Positions 26,741 to 34,531 of a DNA stretch of 36,737 nt are shown in pieces. Position 1 is the first letter of the stretch. Each line of letters begins with the position of its first letter. The position numbers and the translations under genes were made by a program. The stretch covers positions 1 to 36,737 of the forward strand of contig CAJTSQ010000024.1 in assembly GCA_910578735.1 (NCBI GenBank), in the 5' to 3' direction. The stretch is from an uncultured Oscillospiraceae bacterium (lineage in GTDB: Bacteria > Bacillota > Clostridia > Oscillospirales > Oscillospiraceae). Under the pieces are notes generated by a model. That model was not told the DNA's origin and ran no database searches. It saw only the letters and a list, made by a program, of their open reading frames with translations.

Positions 26741-27598
26741 TCAGAAGGTGCGTATCTCGTCCCAGATACCCCGGGCGATGTCCCCGGCCAGACTGAAGTC
26801 CACATGGGGGTTGTAGATGGCCTCCAGGTCATCGTGCATGGCCTTGGCCTGGGCCAGAGAGTCCACCGCCTCCTCCAGCAGCGCCGCGGATACCTTTTTG
26901 GCGAAGCGGAGCCGGGGCCGGCTCCGGCGCAGGACCTCGCTGTCTGCGGCGGTGTCCAGCCGGATACGGCGATAGGGCGTTTCCGGAAGGGAAAGCCCTC
27001 CGCTGACAGTGAGAAACGCCAGTCCCCTTTGCGGGATCAGCAGGTGGGCCAGGCGGTCTGGCACCATAGGATCAGGACAGGCGGTCACATCGTAGCCATT
27101 GGCCACCGCGCCGGCCAGCAGGTGCACCAGCATCTCGTGGGCCAGGCCGCAGCTGTCGGAGAGGGTGTAGACACGGCCGCATTGGGCCAGGGCAGTTCCG
27201 TACAGGCACATGGGCCCTCTGTGGGTGACGGCCCCCAGGAAGCGCAGCTTCACCTGCCCGGTGCGCCCGTCCCGATTCCGGGGGAGCTCCCTGACCAGGA
27301 TACCCCGGGCCCGCTTGGCCAGCTTCTGGGCCAGGGCGTCGGTGAGCAGGGTGGCCCGCTGGTCCTCCATAATCTCCGCCGCAGCCCCCAGACAGCGATA
27401 GGCCCGCTGGTAACAGCCCTTGTACCCGGACATACAGTTCATAATCTCCTGCCGCAGCGGCCACAGGGCCTGCTTGTCATAGCACTCCCCCATGTTGACA
27501 TACCGCTCCACAACCCCGGGATATTTGGGTTCAACCACGTGGGGCGTTGTTTCATAAGGACAGATGCGCTCCCGTCCAGATGCTGGAGCGGTACTATC
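26741..27598 (-). pseudogene. 5'-truncated remnant resembling tandem P-loop ATPases (PRK06851-like)
   Basis: The open frame encodes about 265 residues from a GTG at 27538, but no ribosome site precedes it. The same frame continues upstream as DSTAPASGRERIC...TPHVVEPKYPG back to a TAA at 27599-27601. From memory, PRK06851-type ATPases (about 360 residues, two P-loop halves) carry a DGTAPH.VDPK.PGAVE junction between the halves and end with AKxxHDxLExxY, here AKAMHDDLEAIYNPHVDFS. So the first P-loop half appears lost. In the remaining half the place expected for a GxxGxGKST loop reads TLSDSCGLAHEM, without a Walker lysine. The product, if made, should not hydrolyse ATP. Family assignment rests on recalled motifs only. 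Confidence 0.5.
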
Positions 27599-27644
27599 TT
27601 AAACAATACCACCGGGTCGATGCTCCGCCAGCCCTCTCCTTAAA

Positions 27645-28040
27645 TTATTGCTGTGCAAGATATGTAATCAGGTTTTTTCTGGTTAAAATTCCGCATAATA
27701 CACCCCGGCTATCCACAATCGGAACAAAGTTCTGATTCAATGCCGTCTCTACCGCTTGACTGCGGTCTGCGTCAATTTGCAGTGCGGGACAGAAATCTCT
27801 GCGTACAATGTCGCCAATCTTATATTGCTCCTGCATTTTCAAATCAGTGGTATGAACAGCCAGAAGATGACGGAGAAAATCGCCCTCGGTCACACTTCCG
27901 ATATATTGCTCCTTATCATTCAAAACGGGTATGGCCGTGTAGCCGTGAATCATAAAGCGTTCCAGCCCTTGCCGGACTGTGTTGTTTTCATGAAGAAATA
28001 CTGTTGACACCTTTGGAATCATTAGTTTTGCTATATTCAT
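27645..28040 (-). CDS. CBS-domain pair protein (CbpB/DarB-like)
   Basis: A 131-residue protein consisting of two CBS motifs. The first has GYTAIPVLNDKEQYIGSVTEGDFLRHLL, the second covers ALQIDADRSQAVETALNQNFVPIVDSRGVLCGILTRKNLITYL. It resembles the stand-alone CBS proteins of Firmicutes such as DarB/CbpB, which bind cyclic di-AMP and control the stringent-response enzyme Rel, but ligand binding cannot be read from sequence. The ATG at 28040 has AAGGGGGA about 12 bases upstream. The same frame is open further upstream into a zinc-ribbon-like segment. The preserved frame suggests it is functional although both neighbouring frames are damaged. Confidence 0.82.
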   Translation of the reverse strand: MNIAKLMIPKVSTVFLHENNTVRQGLERFMIHGYTAIPVLNDKEQYIGSVTEGDFLRHLLAVHTTDLKMQEQYKIGDIVRRDFCPALQIDADRSQAVETALNQNFVPIVDSRGVLCGILTRKNLITYLAQQ

Positions 28041-28171
28041 TACTACGATGTTCCCCCTTAAAAGCGAATGAGGTGATACACATTGAACATAGAACTTACC
28101 GCAATCGGGGCACAGTTCCGGCTGTCGGGTGCGGCTCACAGAAAGTGGCACTTATCACAAGCAAAAACCAT
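28041..28171 (-). pseudogene. Frameshifted zinc-ribbon protein reading frame upstream of the CBS gene
   Basis: From ATG 28171 the minus strand reads MVFACDKCHFL and stops at TGA 28136-28138. A one-base shift at the TTT of the Phe codon (28142-28144) gives CHFSVSRTRQPELCPDCGK, which completes a two-knuckle C-x2-C ... C-x2-C zinc ribbon like the small rubredoxin-like proteins common in clostridia. The simplest reading is loss of one T from a run. The shifted frame continues without stop into the CBS protein. A programmed frameshift or a sequencing error cannot be excluded. No strong ribosome site precedes the ATG. Confidence 0.45.
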
Positions 28172-28280
28172 TTTAATCACTGTGAAACAAGTATATCATG
28201 TTCTCGCCGGTTTGTATAGGAGGTCTTTTTTTGAAGAAACAAAACTTATGAAAGCGATTGACAGCTTTGCCGGCGGACTG

Positions 28281-29846
28281 CTATTTCTGCTCCGCGATGC
28301 CAGAAAAACTGCGGATACTGTCGGTCAGCATAAAGTCTGTAGAGGGCTCTCCCTGCTCCCCGTCTATATGAAATTGGCCTGAACCGCCCTGGGGCGGTTG
28401 AGGATGACTCTGACCCTCCGGCAGCTCGGGGGGCTGCTGGCCGTCAGGCATCTGCGGCGGTTCTCCGCCGTTTTCAGGGCGCTGGGGAGGCTCCTGCCCC
28501 TCGGGGGGCTGAGGCCCATCCTCCGGAAGTTCCATCCCCTCCGGCGGTTGAACATCCATACCGCCGGGCCGGCCTCCGCCGAAGCCGCCGCTGGTGTGTC
28601 CGGTGTACTGCTGGACTGCTCCGTCCACCTTTAGGGTGTAGCTCACATCCTGCTCCAGCTCCGGAGCGGAATAGAGAATGGATTGAGCGCCTTTCTCCAG
28701 CGTAAAGGACAGAGAAGTCCCCTCCAGCCCCACTGAGGCCCCTGCGGGCAGGGCGGACGCGAAGGACAGCTCTATGTACAGCTGCTTGGAATCGGAGCTC
28801 ACCGCGTCGTTGCGCACACCCAGGGCCGCCACCTGGCCCCCGTTGATAAGAATCTCACCGTCGGCGTCCAGACCGCCGTCGGGACTGTGGTCGCTGGCCA
28901 TGGAGTAGACCGCGCCGCCGTTGATCACAATATGGCCGTTGGAGTCGATGCCGTCACCCTCCTCGCCTAAACCGGCGTTGATTTGCAGCGCGCCGCCGTT
29001 GATGGTGGTAACAGACACGTTGTCCTCGTTGGTATTGATGCCGTCGTTCTGGGCCTGGATATTGATCTGCCCGCCGTTGATGGTCAGATGGAGTTCGCTG
29101 TCCAGTCCCTCGTTGTCCGCCACAATGGACAGCGTGCCGGTTCCCTCCGTCTCTCCGTCGATATTCATGGACATTTTGGAGTAGAAAGCCCCGTCGTATT
29201 TATGGAGCTTCTTGGTGGTGCCCTCCTTGTAGATTCGGGCCACATAGGAGCCGTTTACCTGATTGACAGAACCGTCGGCCAACACCACATTAGCGCCGGC
29301 CGCGGAGGTGTCCACGTCGGCGGGCTGGACAGAGTAGTTTTCCGTCTCCTCCTCGTCATAGGCCACCCAGGCCTCGTCGCACTCGTAGACGTTGTAGAAG
29401 ATCACTGCCGGGGCCACGGTGCAGGTGATATCCACCCCGTCCAGCACCAGCGTGACCACGGCCTCCGGGTCGCGCTTGGCCTCACTGCCCAGGTCTATGG
29501 CCAGCTGTCCGGCGGACAGGGTCCCCGACACCCGGTAGGTCCCCGCCTCCCGAATGGTAACAACCGTGTGGGCGTCCGCCTCCTCCTGGGTGTGCATGTC
29601 GGCTTGAGTACCCTCGCCGTAGTCCTCTCCGGTGTTGTCGTGGTAGTAGACAATATCGTGAGAGAGCGTTACCGCCCCTTCGCCATCTTGGGATAGGGTC
29701 TGTCCGTCCAGCTTGATTTCCTGGTCGGACAAGGTCAAGGTCCGTTCTCCCTCCCGCTGGTTGGAGGAACTGGCTCCGCCAGATGTGGAGCAGGCAGTCA
29801 GAAGCAGGCCCGCAGATAGAATTGCCGCAAGAATCTTTGTTTTCAT
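28281..29846 (-). CDS. Carbohydrate-binding (DUF4353/Cthe_2159-type) beta-helix lipoprotein
   Basis: A 521-residue surface lipoprotein. A signal peptide with lipobox LLLTAC puts the lipid on Cys19. The central region is the beta-helical type once called DUF4353 and described for the cellulose/pectin-binding Cthe_2159: TYRVSGTLSAGQLAID, TLVLDGVDITC, then turns with repeating INGG (LTINGGQINIQA, TINGGALQINAG, VINGGAVYS, LINGGQVAALG) and Asp-rich DGIDSNG/DGGLDADG loops likely to bind calcium. Residues after about 420 form a low-complexity tail rich in Pro, Glu, Gly and Gln (PPEGMELPEDGPQPPEGQEP and similar). GAGG precedes the ATG. It appears to be a single-gene unit. A role in binding plant or wall polysaccharide is inferred from the family. 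Confidence 0.9.
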   Translation of the reverse strand: MKTKILAAILSAGLLLTACSTSGGASSSNQREGERTLTLSDQEIKLDGQTLSQDGEGAVTLSHDIVYYHDNTGEDYGEGTQADMHTQEEADAHTVVTIREAGTYRVSGTLSAGQLAIDLGSEAKRDPEAVVTLVLDGVDITCTVAPAVIFYNVYECDEAWVAYDEEETENYSVQPADVDTSAAGANVVLADGSVNQVNGSYVARIYKEGTTKKLHKYDGAFYSKMSMNIDGETEGTGTLSIVADNEGLDSELHLTINGGQINIQAQNDGINTNEDNVSVTTINGGALQINAGLGEEGDGIDSNGHIVINGGAVYSMASDHSPDGGLDADGEILINGGQVAALGVRNDAVSSDSKQLYIELSFASALPAGASVGLEGTSLSFTLEKGAQSILYSAPELEQDVSYTLKVDGAVQQYTGHTSGGFGGGRPGGMDVQPPEGMELPEDGPQPPEGQEPPQRPENGGEPPQMPDGQQPPELPEGQSHPQPPQGGSGQFHIDGEQGEPSTDFMLTDSIRSFSGIAEQK

Positions 29847-30027
29847 TGGTTCAAAACCTCTTTTCTTTTGGAAGCTGTTCCTAAGAGTAGCACTGGCTGG
29901 GAGAAAAAACCTGAAGATTCTGTAAGAAGCTTATAAAAAAATTATAAACAAATTGCCGCTATCAGGAAGTGAGGGAGGTATGCTGCAGGGTTTGATTGAT
30001 GTGCTTCAGATAATCCAGAAGTCTTTG
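29847..30027. other. A+T-rich intergenic region with a doubtful small ORF
   Basis: The minus strand shows TATAAT near 29938-29943 but no good -35 box, so the promoter of the beta-helix lipoprotein is uncertain. On the plus strand GTGAGGGAGGT directly precedes ATG 29980, opening a 32-codon frame (29980-30078) that overlaps the following terminator. No family match is apparent and coding is doubtful. Confidence 0.3.
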
Positions 30028-30066
30028 ACAGAAAAGGGACAGCGCGGTCAAGCCACGCCGTCCCTT
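30028..30066 (-). terminator. Rho-independent terminator of the hydrogenase operon
   Basis: AAGGGAC (30034-30040) pairs with GTCCCTT (30060-30066) and GCG/CGC extends the stem inward. On the minus strand TTTTCTGT follows. It lies about 110 bases after the hydrogenase stop codon. A second GC-rich hairpin between 30122 and 30152 (AGAGCCG/CGGCTCT) lacks a T-run. Confidence 0.7.
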
Positions 30067-30175
30067 AACCACCGGTGACTACATAGACTCCCGTAATAAA
30101 ACTCCTCTTTCAATGACAGCACAGAGCCGCCGGGGTTCGCTCCGACGGCTCTGTATGGCATCAATATGACATGAT

Positions 30176-31921
30176 TCAAAGAGATTGATTAGGCATACTC
30201 CAAGCTGTATGGTCGGTGTGGAGCAGGTCCTCTGCCTTCTCGCTGAGGGGCTGGCCCAAAAATTCGGAGTACAGCGTCTGCACGTCTGGGTTCTCATGGG
30301 AGAACCGCATGGGGTTGGCCTTGTCCAGATCGTACAGCCGCTGACCCCGGACGCCGTAGCGCTCCTCGTCCTCCAGGGAAATGGGCTGTCCGCCGCCGCC
30401 CACGCAGCCGCCGGGACAGGCCATGACCTCCACAAAGTCGTAGCGGACCTTGCCCGCCTTCAGATTCTCGATGAGCTGCCGGGCGTTGCCCAGGCCGCTG
30501 ACCACAGCACACCGTACCGGGATGCCGGCAATCTCATAGGTGGTCTCCCGCAGTCCGGGGCCGGTGCGGACGGCCGCGAAGGCATCCGGATCGGGGTTCG
30601 CTCCGGTGAGAACATAAGCGGCGGTGCGCAGGGCGGCCTCCATCACCCCGCCGGTGGCCCCGAAGATGACCCCCGCGCCGGTGTGGGTGCCCAGAGGGGA
30701 GTCCAGGGGCTCCTCGGGGATGTTGGCCGGCTCCAGCTTGTCCGCCCGGAGCATTCGCACCAGCTCCCGGGTGGTGAGTACCAGGTCCACGTCCGGGCCG
30801 TACTCCGTGGCCATGGTGGGCAGCTCGCACTCCGCCTTTTTGGCCACGCAGGGCATGACGGACACGCAGAAAAGCTTGTCCGGTTCCACTCCCAGCTTCC
30901 GGGCGAACCAGCTCTTGGTCACGCTGCCGAACATCTGCTGGGGAGACTTGGCGGAGGACAGCTGGCCTGTCAGCTCCGGGTACTGGCCCTTTAGGAACCG
31001 CACCCAGCCGGGGCAGCAGCTGGTGAACATGGGCCACCGGGTGAGCCCGCCGGATTTCAGGCGGTGAAGGAACTCGTTGCCCTCCTCCATAATGGTCAGG
31101 TCGGCGGAGAAGTTGGTGTCAAAGATGTAGTCAAAGCCCATGCGGCGCAGGCAGGCGGCCATGCGCTCCATGGTGGACTCCTCACGGGGCAGACCGAAGT
31201 ACTCGCCCCAGGCGGTGCGCACTGCCGGTGCCACCTGGACTACAGTGATTTTGTCCGGGTCGGCCAGGGCGGCGAAGGCCCTCTGGGTATCGTCCCGTTC
31301 CCGCAGGCCGCCCACGGGGCAGTGGGTGATGCACTGGCCGCACAGGGCGCAGTCCGAGTCCTTGATGACCCGGTTGTTGGACACGTCCACAGTCGTCCGC
31401 CCGCCTGTGCCTGCCACATCCCAGATGCTCAGGGACTGCACCTTGTCGCACACCTGAATGCAGCGCATACACTTGATACACTTGTTGTAGTCGTGATACA
31501 GGGGGAAGGTGGTGGTCCAGGCCCCACGCAGGCCCTTGGGCAACTGGGTCTCATAGGGGACGGACAGGATCCCCAGGTCGTTGGCCAGAGTCTGGAGCTG
31601 GCAGTTGCCGCTGCGCACGCAGGTGGCACACTTGCAATCGTGCTGGGAGAGAATCAGCTCCACATTGGTCCGGCGGGTGGCTCTGGCCCGGGGGGAGTTG
31701 GTGTGGACCACCATGCCCTCCTTTACAAAGCTGTTGCAGGCGGTGACCATGGCCCGCTCCCCCTCCACCTCCACGCAGCACACCCGGCAGGCGGCGATTC
31801 GGTTGATGTCCTTCAAATAGCACAGGTGGGGAATGTCGATTCCCAGCTTCTTGGCCGCATCCAGAATGGAGGTTCCCTCGGGGACCGTCACCTGTTTGTT
31901 GTCGATGGTCAGGGTTACCAT
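30176..31921 (-). CDS. hydA: [FeFe]-hydrogenase catalytic subunit (group A, NAD-linked type)
   Basis: A 581-residue complete [FeFe]-hydrogenase. In order: a [2Fe-2S] domain (Cys34, 45, 48, 62), a His-Cys [4Fe-4S] site (His94, Cys98, 101, 107), two [4Fe-4S] ferredoxin clusters (Cys148/151/154/158 and 191/194/197/201), then the H-cluster domain with all three signatures: TSCCPGW (300-306), MPCVAKKAE (356-364) and EVMACPGGCVGGGGQP (498-513). A small-subunit-like tail ends the protein. The enzyme produces or takes up hydrogen in the cytoplasm. It overlaps the upstream flavoprotein gene by seven bases, so the two are probably partners that link hydrogen to pyridine nucleotides. Separate HydB and HydC genes are absent. 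Confidence 0.97.
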   Translation of the reverse strand: MVTLTIDNKQVTVPEGTSILDAAKKLGIDIPHLCYLKDINRIAACRVCCVEVEGERAMVTACNSFVKEGMVVHTNSPRARATRRTNVELILSQHDCKCATCVRSGNCQLQTLANDLGILSVPYETQLPKGLRGAWTTTFPLYHDYNKCIKCMRCIQVCDKVQSLSIWDVAGTGGRTTVDVSNNRVIKDSDCALCGQCITHCPVGGLRERDDTQRAFAALADPDKITVVQVAPAVRTAWGEYFGLPREESTMERMAACLRRMGFDYIFDTNFSADLTIMEEGNEFLHRLKSGGLTRWPMFTSCCPGWVRFLKGQYPELTGQLSSAKSPQQMFGSVTKSWFARKLGVEPDKLFCVSVMPCVAKKAECELPTMATEYGPDVDLVLTTRELVRMLRADKLEPANIPEEPLDSPLGTHTGAGVIFGATGGVMEAALRTAAYVLTGANPDPDAFAAVRTGPGLRETTYEIAGIPVRCAVVSGLGNARQLIENLKAGKVRYDFVEVMACPGGCVGGGGQPISLEDEERYGVRGQRLYDLDKANPMRFSHENPDVQTLYSEFLGQPLSEKAEDLLHTDHTAWSMPNQSL

Positions 31922-33750
31922 TCCGTATTCCTCCCTCCCTTAAAGCTGCCGTAGCCGAAGTGGTCGCACCGCAGGCAGCGGCTGGATTCCTGTTGGGCCT
32001 CCTCCTGGCTCATGCCCTCCATGACCAGGGAGAAGTCCCCCTGACAGCCGGGATGGGCATGACTTTTCAGGTTCACCCGGCCGCAGGGCGGGGTGTTGGT
32101 GAAGTGGGAGGGCGGGATGTCCACATCGCAGCTGATTTTATGGTCAAAGCCCAGATAGTTGTCGATGTTGGCGGCGGCCACCTTGCCCGCAGCTACCGCC
32201 CGAATGACGGTGGCGGGGCCGGATACCGCGTCGCCGCCGGCGAAGACGTTGTCCACCCCGGGAACCGAGCTGGTGTGGTCGGCCTGGATGGCCCCCCGGA
32301 CGGTGGTGACCCCCACCTTCTCAAAGGCCTGGGCCTCGATAGCCTGGCCGATGGCCACGATGACGTAGTCGCAGGGGATGCGGAACTCCTTGGCATCGGC
32401 GTCCCCGGGCCTGGGCCGTCCGTCCTGGCCATAGGCCCCGATGAGTTGGGGTTTGGTCCACAGGGCGGACACCTTGCCCTCCTGGTCCGCCTCGATGCGG
32501 GCAGGGGCCTGGAGGGACAGGATCTGACAGCCCTCCGCCATGGCCTCCTCGATCTCCTCGGCCAAGGCGGTCATGTCCTCCACCCGGCGGCGGTAGACGC
32601 AGGTAACCTGCTCCGCCCCCAGCCGCAGGGCGGTGCGGGTGGCGTCCATGGACACGTTGCCGCCGCCCACCACGCACACTTTCTTGCCGGTGAAGTCGGG
32701 GGCCTCCCCGTCGCCCACCGCCCGCAGCAGGGCCACGGCGCTGAGGACGTTCTTGGCGTCCTCCCCCTCCAGGCCCAGCTTTTTGTCGTTGTGGGCCCCG
32801 ATGGCGATGTACACCGCGTCGAAGCTGCTCTGGATGTTCTCCATGGTCAGGTCCTTGCCAATGGACACCCCGGTATGTACCTTGATCCCCGTACTGAGGA
32901 TGTGGGTAATGTCACGGTCCAGCACCTCCTGGGGCAGGCGGTAGTCGGGGATGCCGTAGCGGAGCATCCCGCCCAGCTTGGGCCGCTGCTCATAGACGGT
33001 GACGTCGTGGCCCATGAGAGACAGGTAGTAGGCCGCTGTCAGCCCGCCAGGGCCGCCGCCAATGACCGCCACCGTCTTGCCGGTGGGCTCCGCCTTCCGT
33101 TCCGCCGCATAGGGGGCGGAGCTGTCCACGGCGAACCGCTTCAGCCCGCAGATGTTCACCGCGTCGTCCACCATCCGCCGGCGGCACTGGCCCTCGCAGG
33201 GATGCTCGCAGACGTAGGCGCAGGCGGAGACAAAGGGGTTGTCCTTGCGGATGAGGCGCACCGCGTCCTGATACCGCCCCTCGTGAATCAGGGCCACATA
33301 GCCCGGGATGTCCACATGGGCGGGGCAGGTGGACACGCAGGGCACCGGGTGGCTCAGGCCGCAGATGCACCGGCCATGGAGGACATGCTCCTCATAGTCC
33401 TCCCGGAAGCCCCGGACTCCCTTGAGGACCATGTGGGCCGCCTCATACCCGATGGCGCAGTCGGCGGAGTCGGCGATGACCTGGGCGGTGTTCTCAATGA
33501 GGTCAATGTCCTCCAGGGTAGCGGTGCGGTCCAGCACCCGCTCGATGAGAACAGCCAGCTGATTCAGCCCCACCCGGCAGGGGACGCATTTGCCGCAGGT
33601 TTGGGCGTGGCACAGCCGCAGGAAGTTCAGGGACATGTCCACCGGGCACAGGCCCGGCTGGCTGGCGTCGAGGCGCCGCTCCATATCCCGGTTCAGGCCG
33701 TTGAGCACTGTCTGTGCGCGGCCTGGGGTCTCAATGGATAACCGGCTCAC
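31915..33750 (-). CDS. Fused NuoF-tail/GltD-like FAD-NAD(P) oxidoreductase
   Basis: A 611-residue iron-sulfur flavoprotein. Residues about 35-115 match the C-terminal [4Fe-4S] domain of NuoF/HydB (TCGKCVPCRVG, Cys52, 55, 58 and a later Cys98). Residues about 126-210 match the GltD N-terminal cluster domain (CPAHVDIPGYVALI, CEHPCEGQC). From about 225 follow an FAD fold (VAVIGGGPGGLTAAYYL) and an NAD(P) fold (VCVVGGGNVSMDATRTAL), ending with CLRCDHFGYG. It lacks the FMN/NADH half of NuoF, so it is not HydB. The GTG start follows AAGGAGGG by seven bases. Coupled to the hydrogenase gene, it probably passes electrons between NAD(P)H and the hydrogenase; bifurcation is possible but not shown. Confidence 0.9.
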   Translation of the reverse strand: MSRLSIETPGRAQTVLNGLNRDMERRLDASQPGLCPVDMSLNFLRLCHAQTCGKCVPCRVGLNQLAVLIERVLDRTATLEDIDLIENTAQVIADSADCAIGYEAAHMVLKGVRGFREDYEEHVLHGRCICGLSHPVPCVSTCPAHVDIPGYVALIHEGRYQDAVRLIRKDNPFVSACAYVCEHPCEGQCRRRMVDDAVNICGLKRFAVDSSAPYAAERKAEPTGKTVAVIGGGPGGLTAAYYLSLMGHDVTVYEQRPKLGGMLRYGIPDYRLPQEVLDRDITHILSTGIKVHTGVSIGKDLTMENIQSSFDAVYIAIGAHNDKKLGLEGEDAKNVLSAVALLRAVGDGEAPDFTGKKVCVVGGGNVSMDATRTALRLGAEQVTCVYRRRVEDMTALAEEIEEAMAEGCQILSLQAPARIEADQEGKVSALWTKPQLIGAYGQDGRPRPGDADAKEFRIPCDYVIVAIGQAIEAQAFEKVGVTTVRGAIQADHTSSVPGVDNVFAGGDAVSGPATVIRAVAAGKVAAANIDNYLGFDHKISCDVDIPPSHFTNTPPCGRVNLKSHAHPGCQGDFSLVMEGMSQEEAQQESSRCLRCDHFGYGSFKGGRNTEW

Positions 33751-33783
33751 TGGGATTCCCTCCTTACTATTTCTTTAAACCAT

Positions 33784-34090
33784 TCAGTTGCAGACAGCAA
33801 CGGCCTCGATCTCCACCAGTGCGCCCTTGGGCGGCATGGAGCCGGGGGCGAAGTGGCCCTCAGTCTTAAAGACGGGAATGCCGCCTCCGCCGCAGGCCAC
33901 TGCCCGGCGCCGGCCCTGGCCCGCGTCCTCAATGACCTGACAGTTACGCTCAGCCACCAGCTTGTCGGCCTCCTCGCGGATCATGAAAGCGCCGATGGGT
34001 AAGGTCGTCAATGGCTTTGGCGGTCTGCTTCACCGCCAGTATCTGCTCAGGGAAGATGCTGCCCAGAGCAATCACAATTCGTTTACTCAT
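33784..34090 (-). pseudogene. Carbamate kinase remnant fused to a RidA tail
   Basis: From ATG 34090, with GGAGG upstream, the frame reads MSKRIVIALGSIFPEQILAV and on to KQTAKAIDDL, the N-terminus of carbamate kinase with the GGNA loop missing. After a frame change the second frame (from 34011) gives PIGAFMIREEADKLVAE, VIEDAGQGRRR and VACGGGGIPVF, all carbamate kinase segments, with the parts between deleted. The last stretch, PPKGALVEIEAVAVCN, is instead the C-terminus of a RidA-type enamine deaminase. At least three deletions or joins are implied. The product cannot be functional. It lies 33 bases before the flavoprotein gene on the same strand. Confidence 0.85.
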
Positions 34091-34133
34091 CCCAGTTTAC
34101 CTCCAAACCGTTGAAAATACGTTGATATACAAA

Positions 34134-34164
34134 CAGGGACCGCCCATTGGGCGGCCCCGCTTTT
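34134..34164. other. GC-rich hairpin between the two carbamoyl-metabolism remnants
   Basis: CCGCCCA/TGGGCGG (34140-34146 with 34148-34154), extended by GGG/CCC on the outside, is followed by GCTTTTG on the plus strand and TGTTTGTAT on the minus strand. It may be the old terminator between the pseudogenes; the tight loop and weak T-runs leave this unsure. Confidence 0.4.
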
Positions 34165-34230
34165 GTGCTGCTGTGCAGGACAGGACGACTCGCCTGCCCT
34201 GCAATGTCAGGCAGACGGCGCGCCGGGGCG

Positions 34231-34406
34231 TCACGCCCTACTTTTGGGATAGACGATGTCCGCGTCCTTAAAGGCCTTGGCCGAGGCCTGCCGCAGCTGA
34301 GGGAGTAGGCTCAGTTCATGGCGGCCTTCTTGCCCTTGAGGTTTTCCACGCCGCCGAACGCATGGATGATGTGGAGCATATCGGCCATGCACTGGGGCGC
34401 CGTAAC
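34231..34406 (-). pseudogene. ygeW: Remnant of knotted carbamoyltransferase YgeW
   Basis: On the minus strand from 34406 the frame reads VTAPQCMADMLHIIHAFGG, then VENLKGKKAAMN, a TGA at 34311-34313 where the family has Trp, and AYS. After an internal deletion and frame change it ends AFKDADIVYPKSRA before a TGA at 34231. These are two separate conserved stretches of YgeW, the knotted ornithine-carbamoyltransferase homologue found in anaerobic purine and ureide degradation clusters. Both ends are lost. Upstream of 34407 the frame meets a TAG. It precedes the carbamate kinase remnant, the usual partner gene. Confidence 0.85.
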
Positions 34407-34461
34407 CTAAGGATACGGGATCACGCAAAGGTAATCCGTTCCAATAAAATGCGTTGATTGC

Positions 34462-34490
34462 TTGAATTCTTTTCGCATATCCTATATAAT
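34462..34490 (+). promoter_or_regulatory. Sigma-A promoter of the ATPase/TPR operon
   Basis: TTGAAT (34462-34467), a 17-base spacer and TATAAT (34485-34490) lie about 40 bases before the ATPase start codon. Confidence 0.75.
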
Positions 34491-34531
34491 CAGTGTAGCA
34501 AGGCAGGCATTATTTATCATGGAGGTATACA

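Noticed and set aside
30120..30155. GGGGTTCGCTCCGA near the hydrogenase end as a tRNA T-arm
   Set aside because: No acceptor, D or anticodon arms can be formed around it. It is a simple hairpin.
31915..33750. Flavoprotein as YgfK of the purine cluster
   Set aside because: YgfK is about 1000 residues. This protein is 611 residues with a NuoF-type cluster domain at its N-terminus, so only the GltD-like part is shared.
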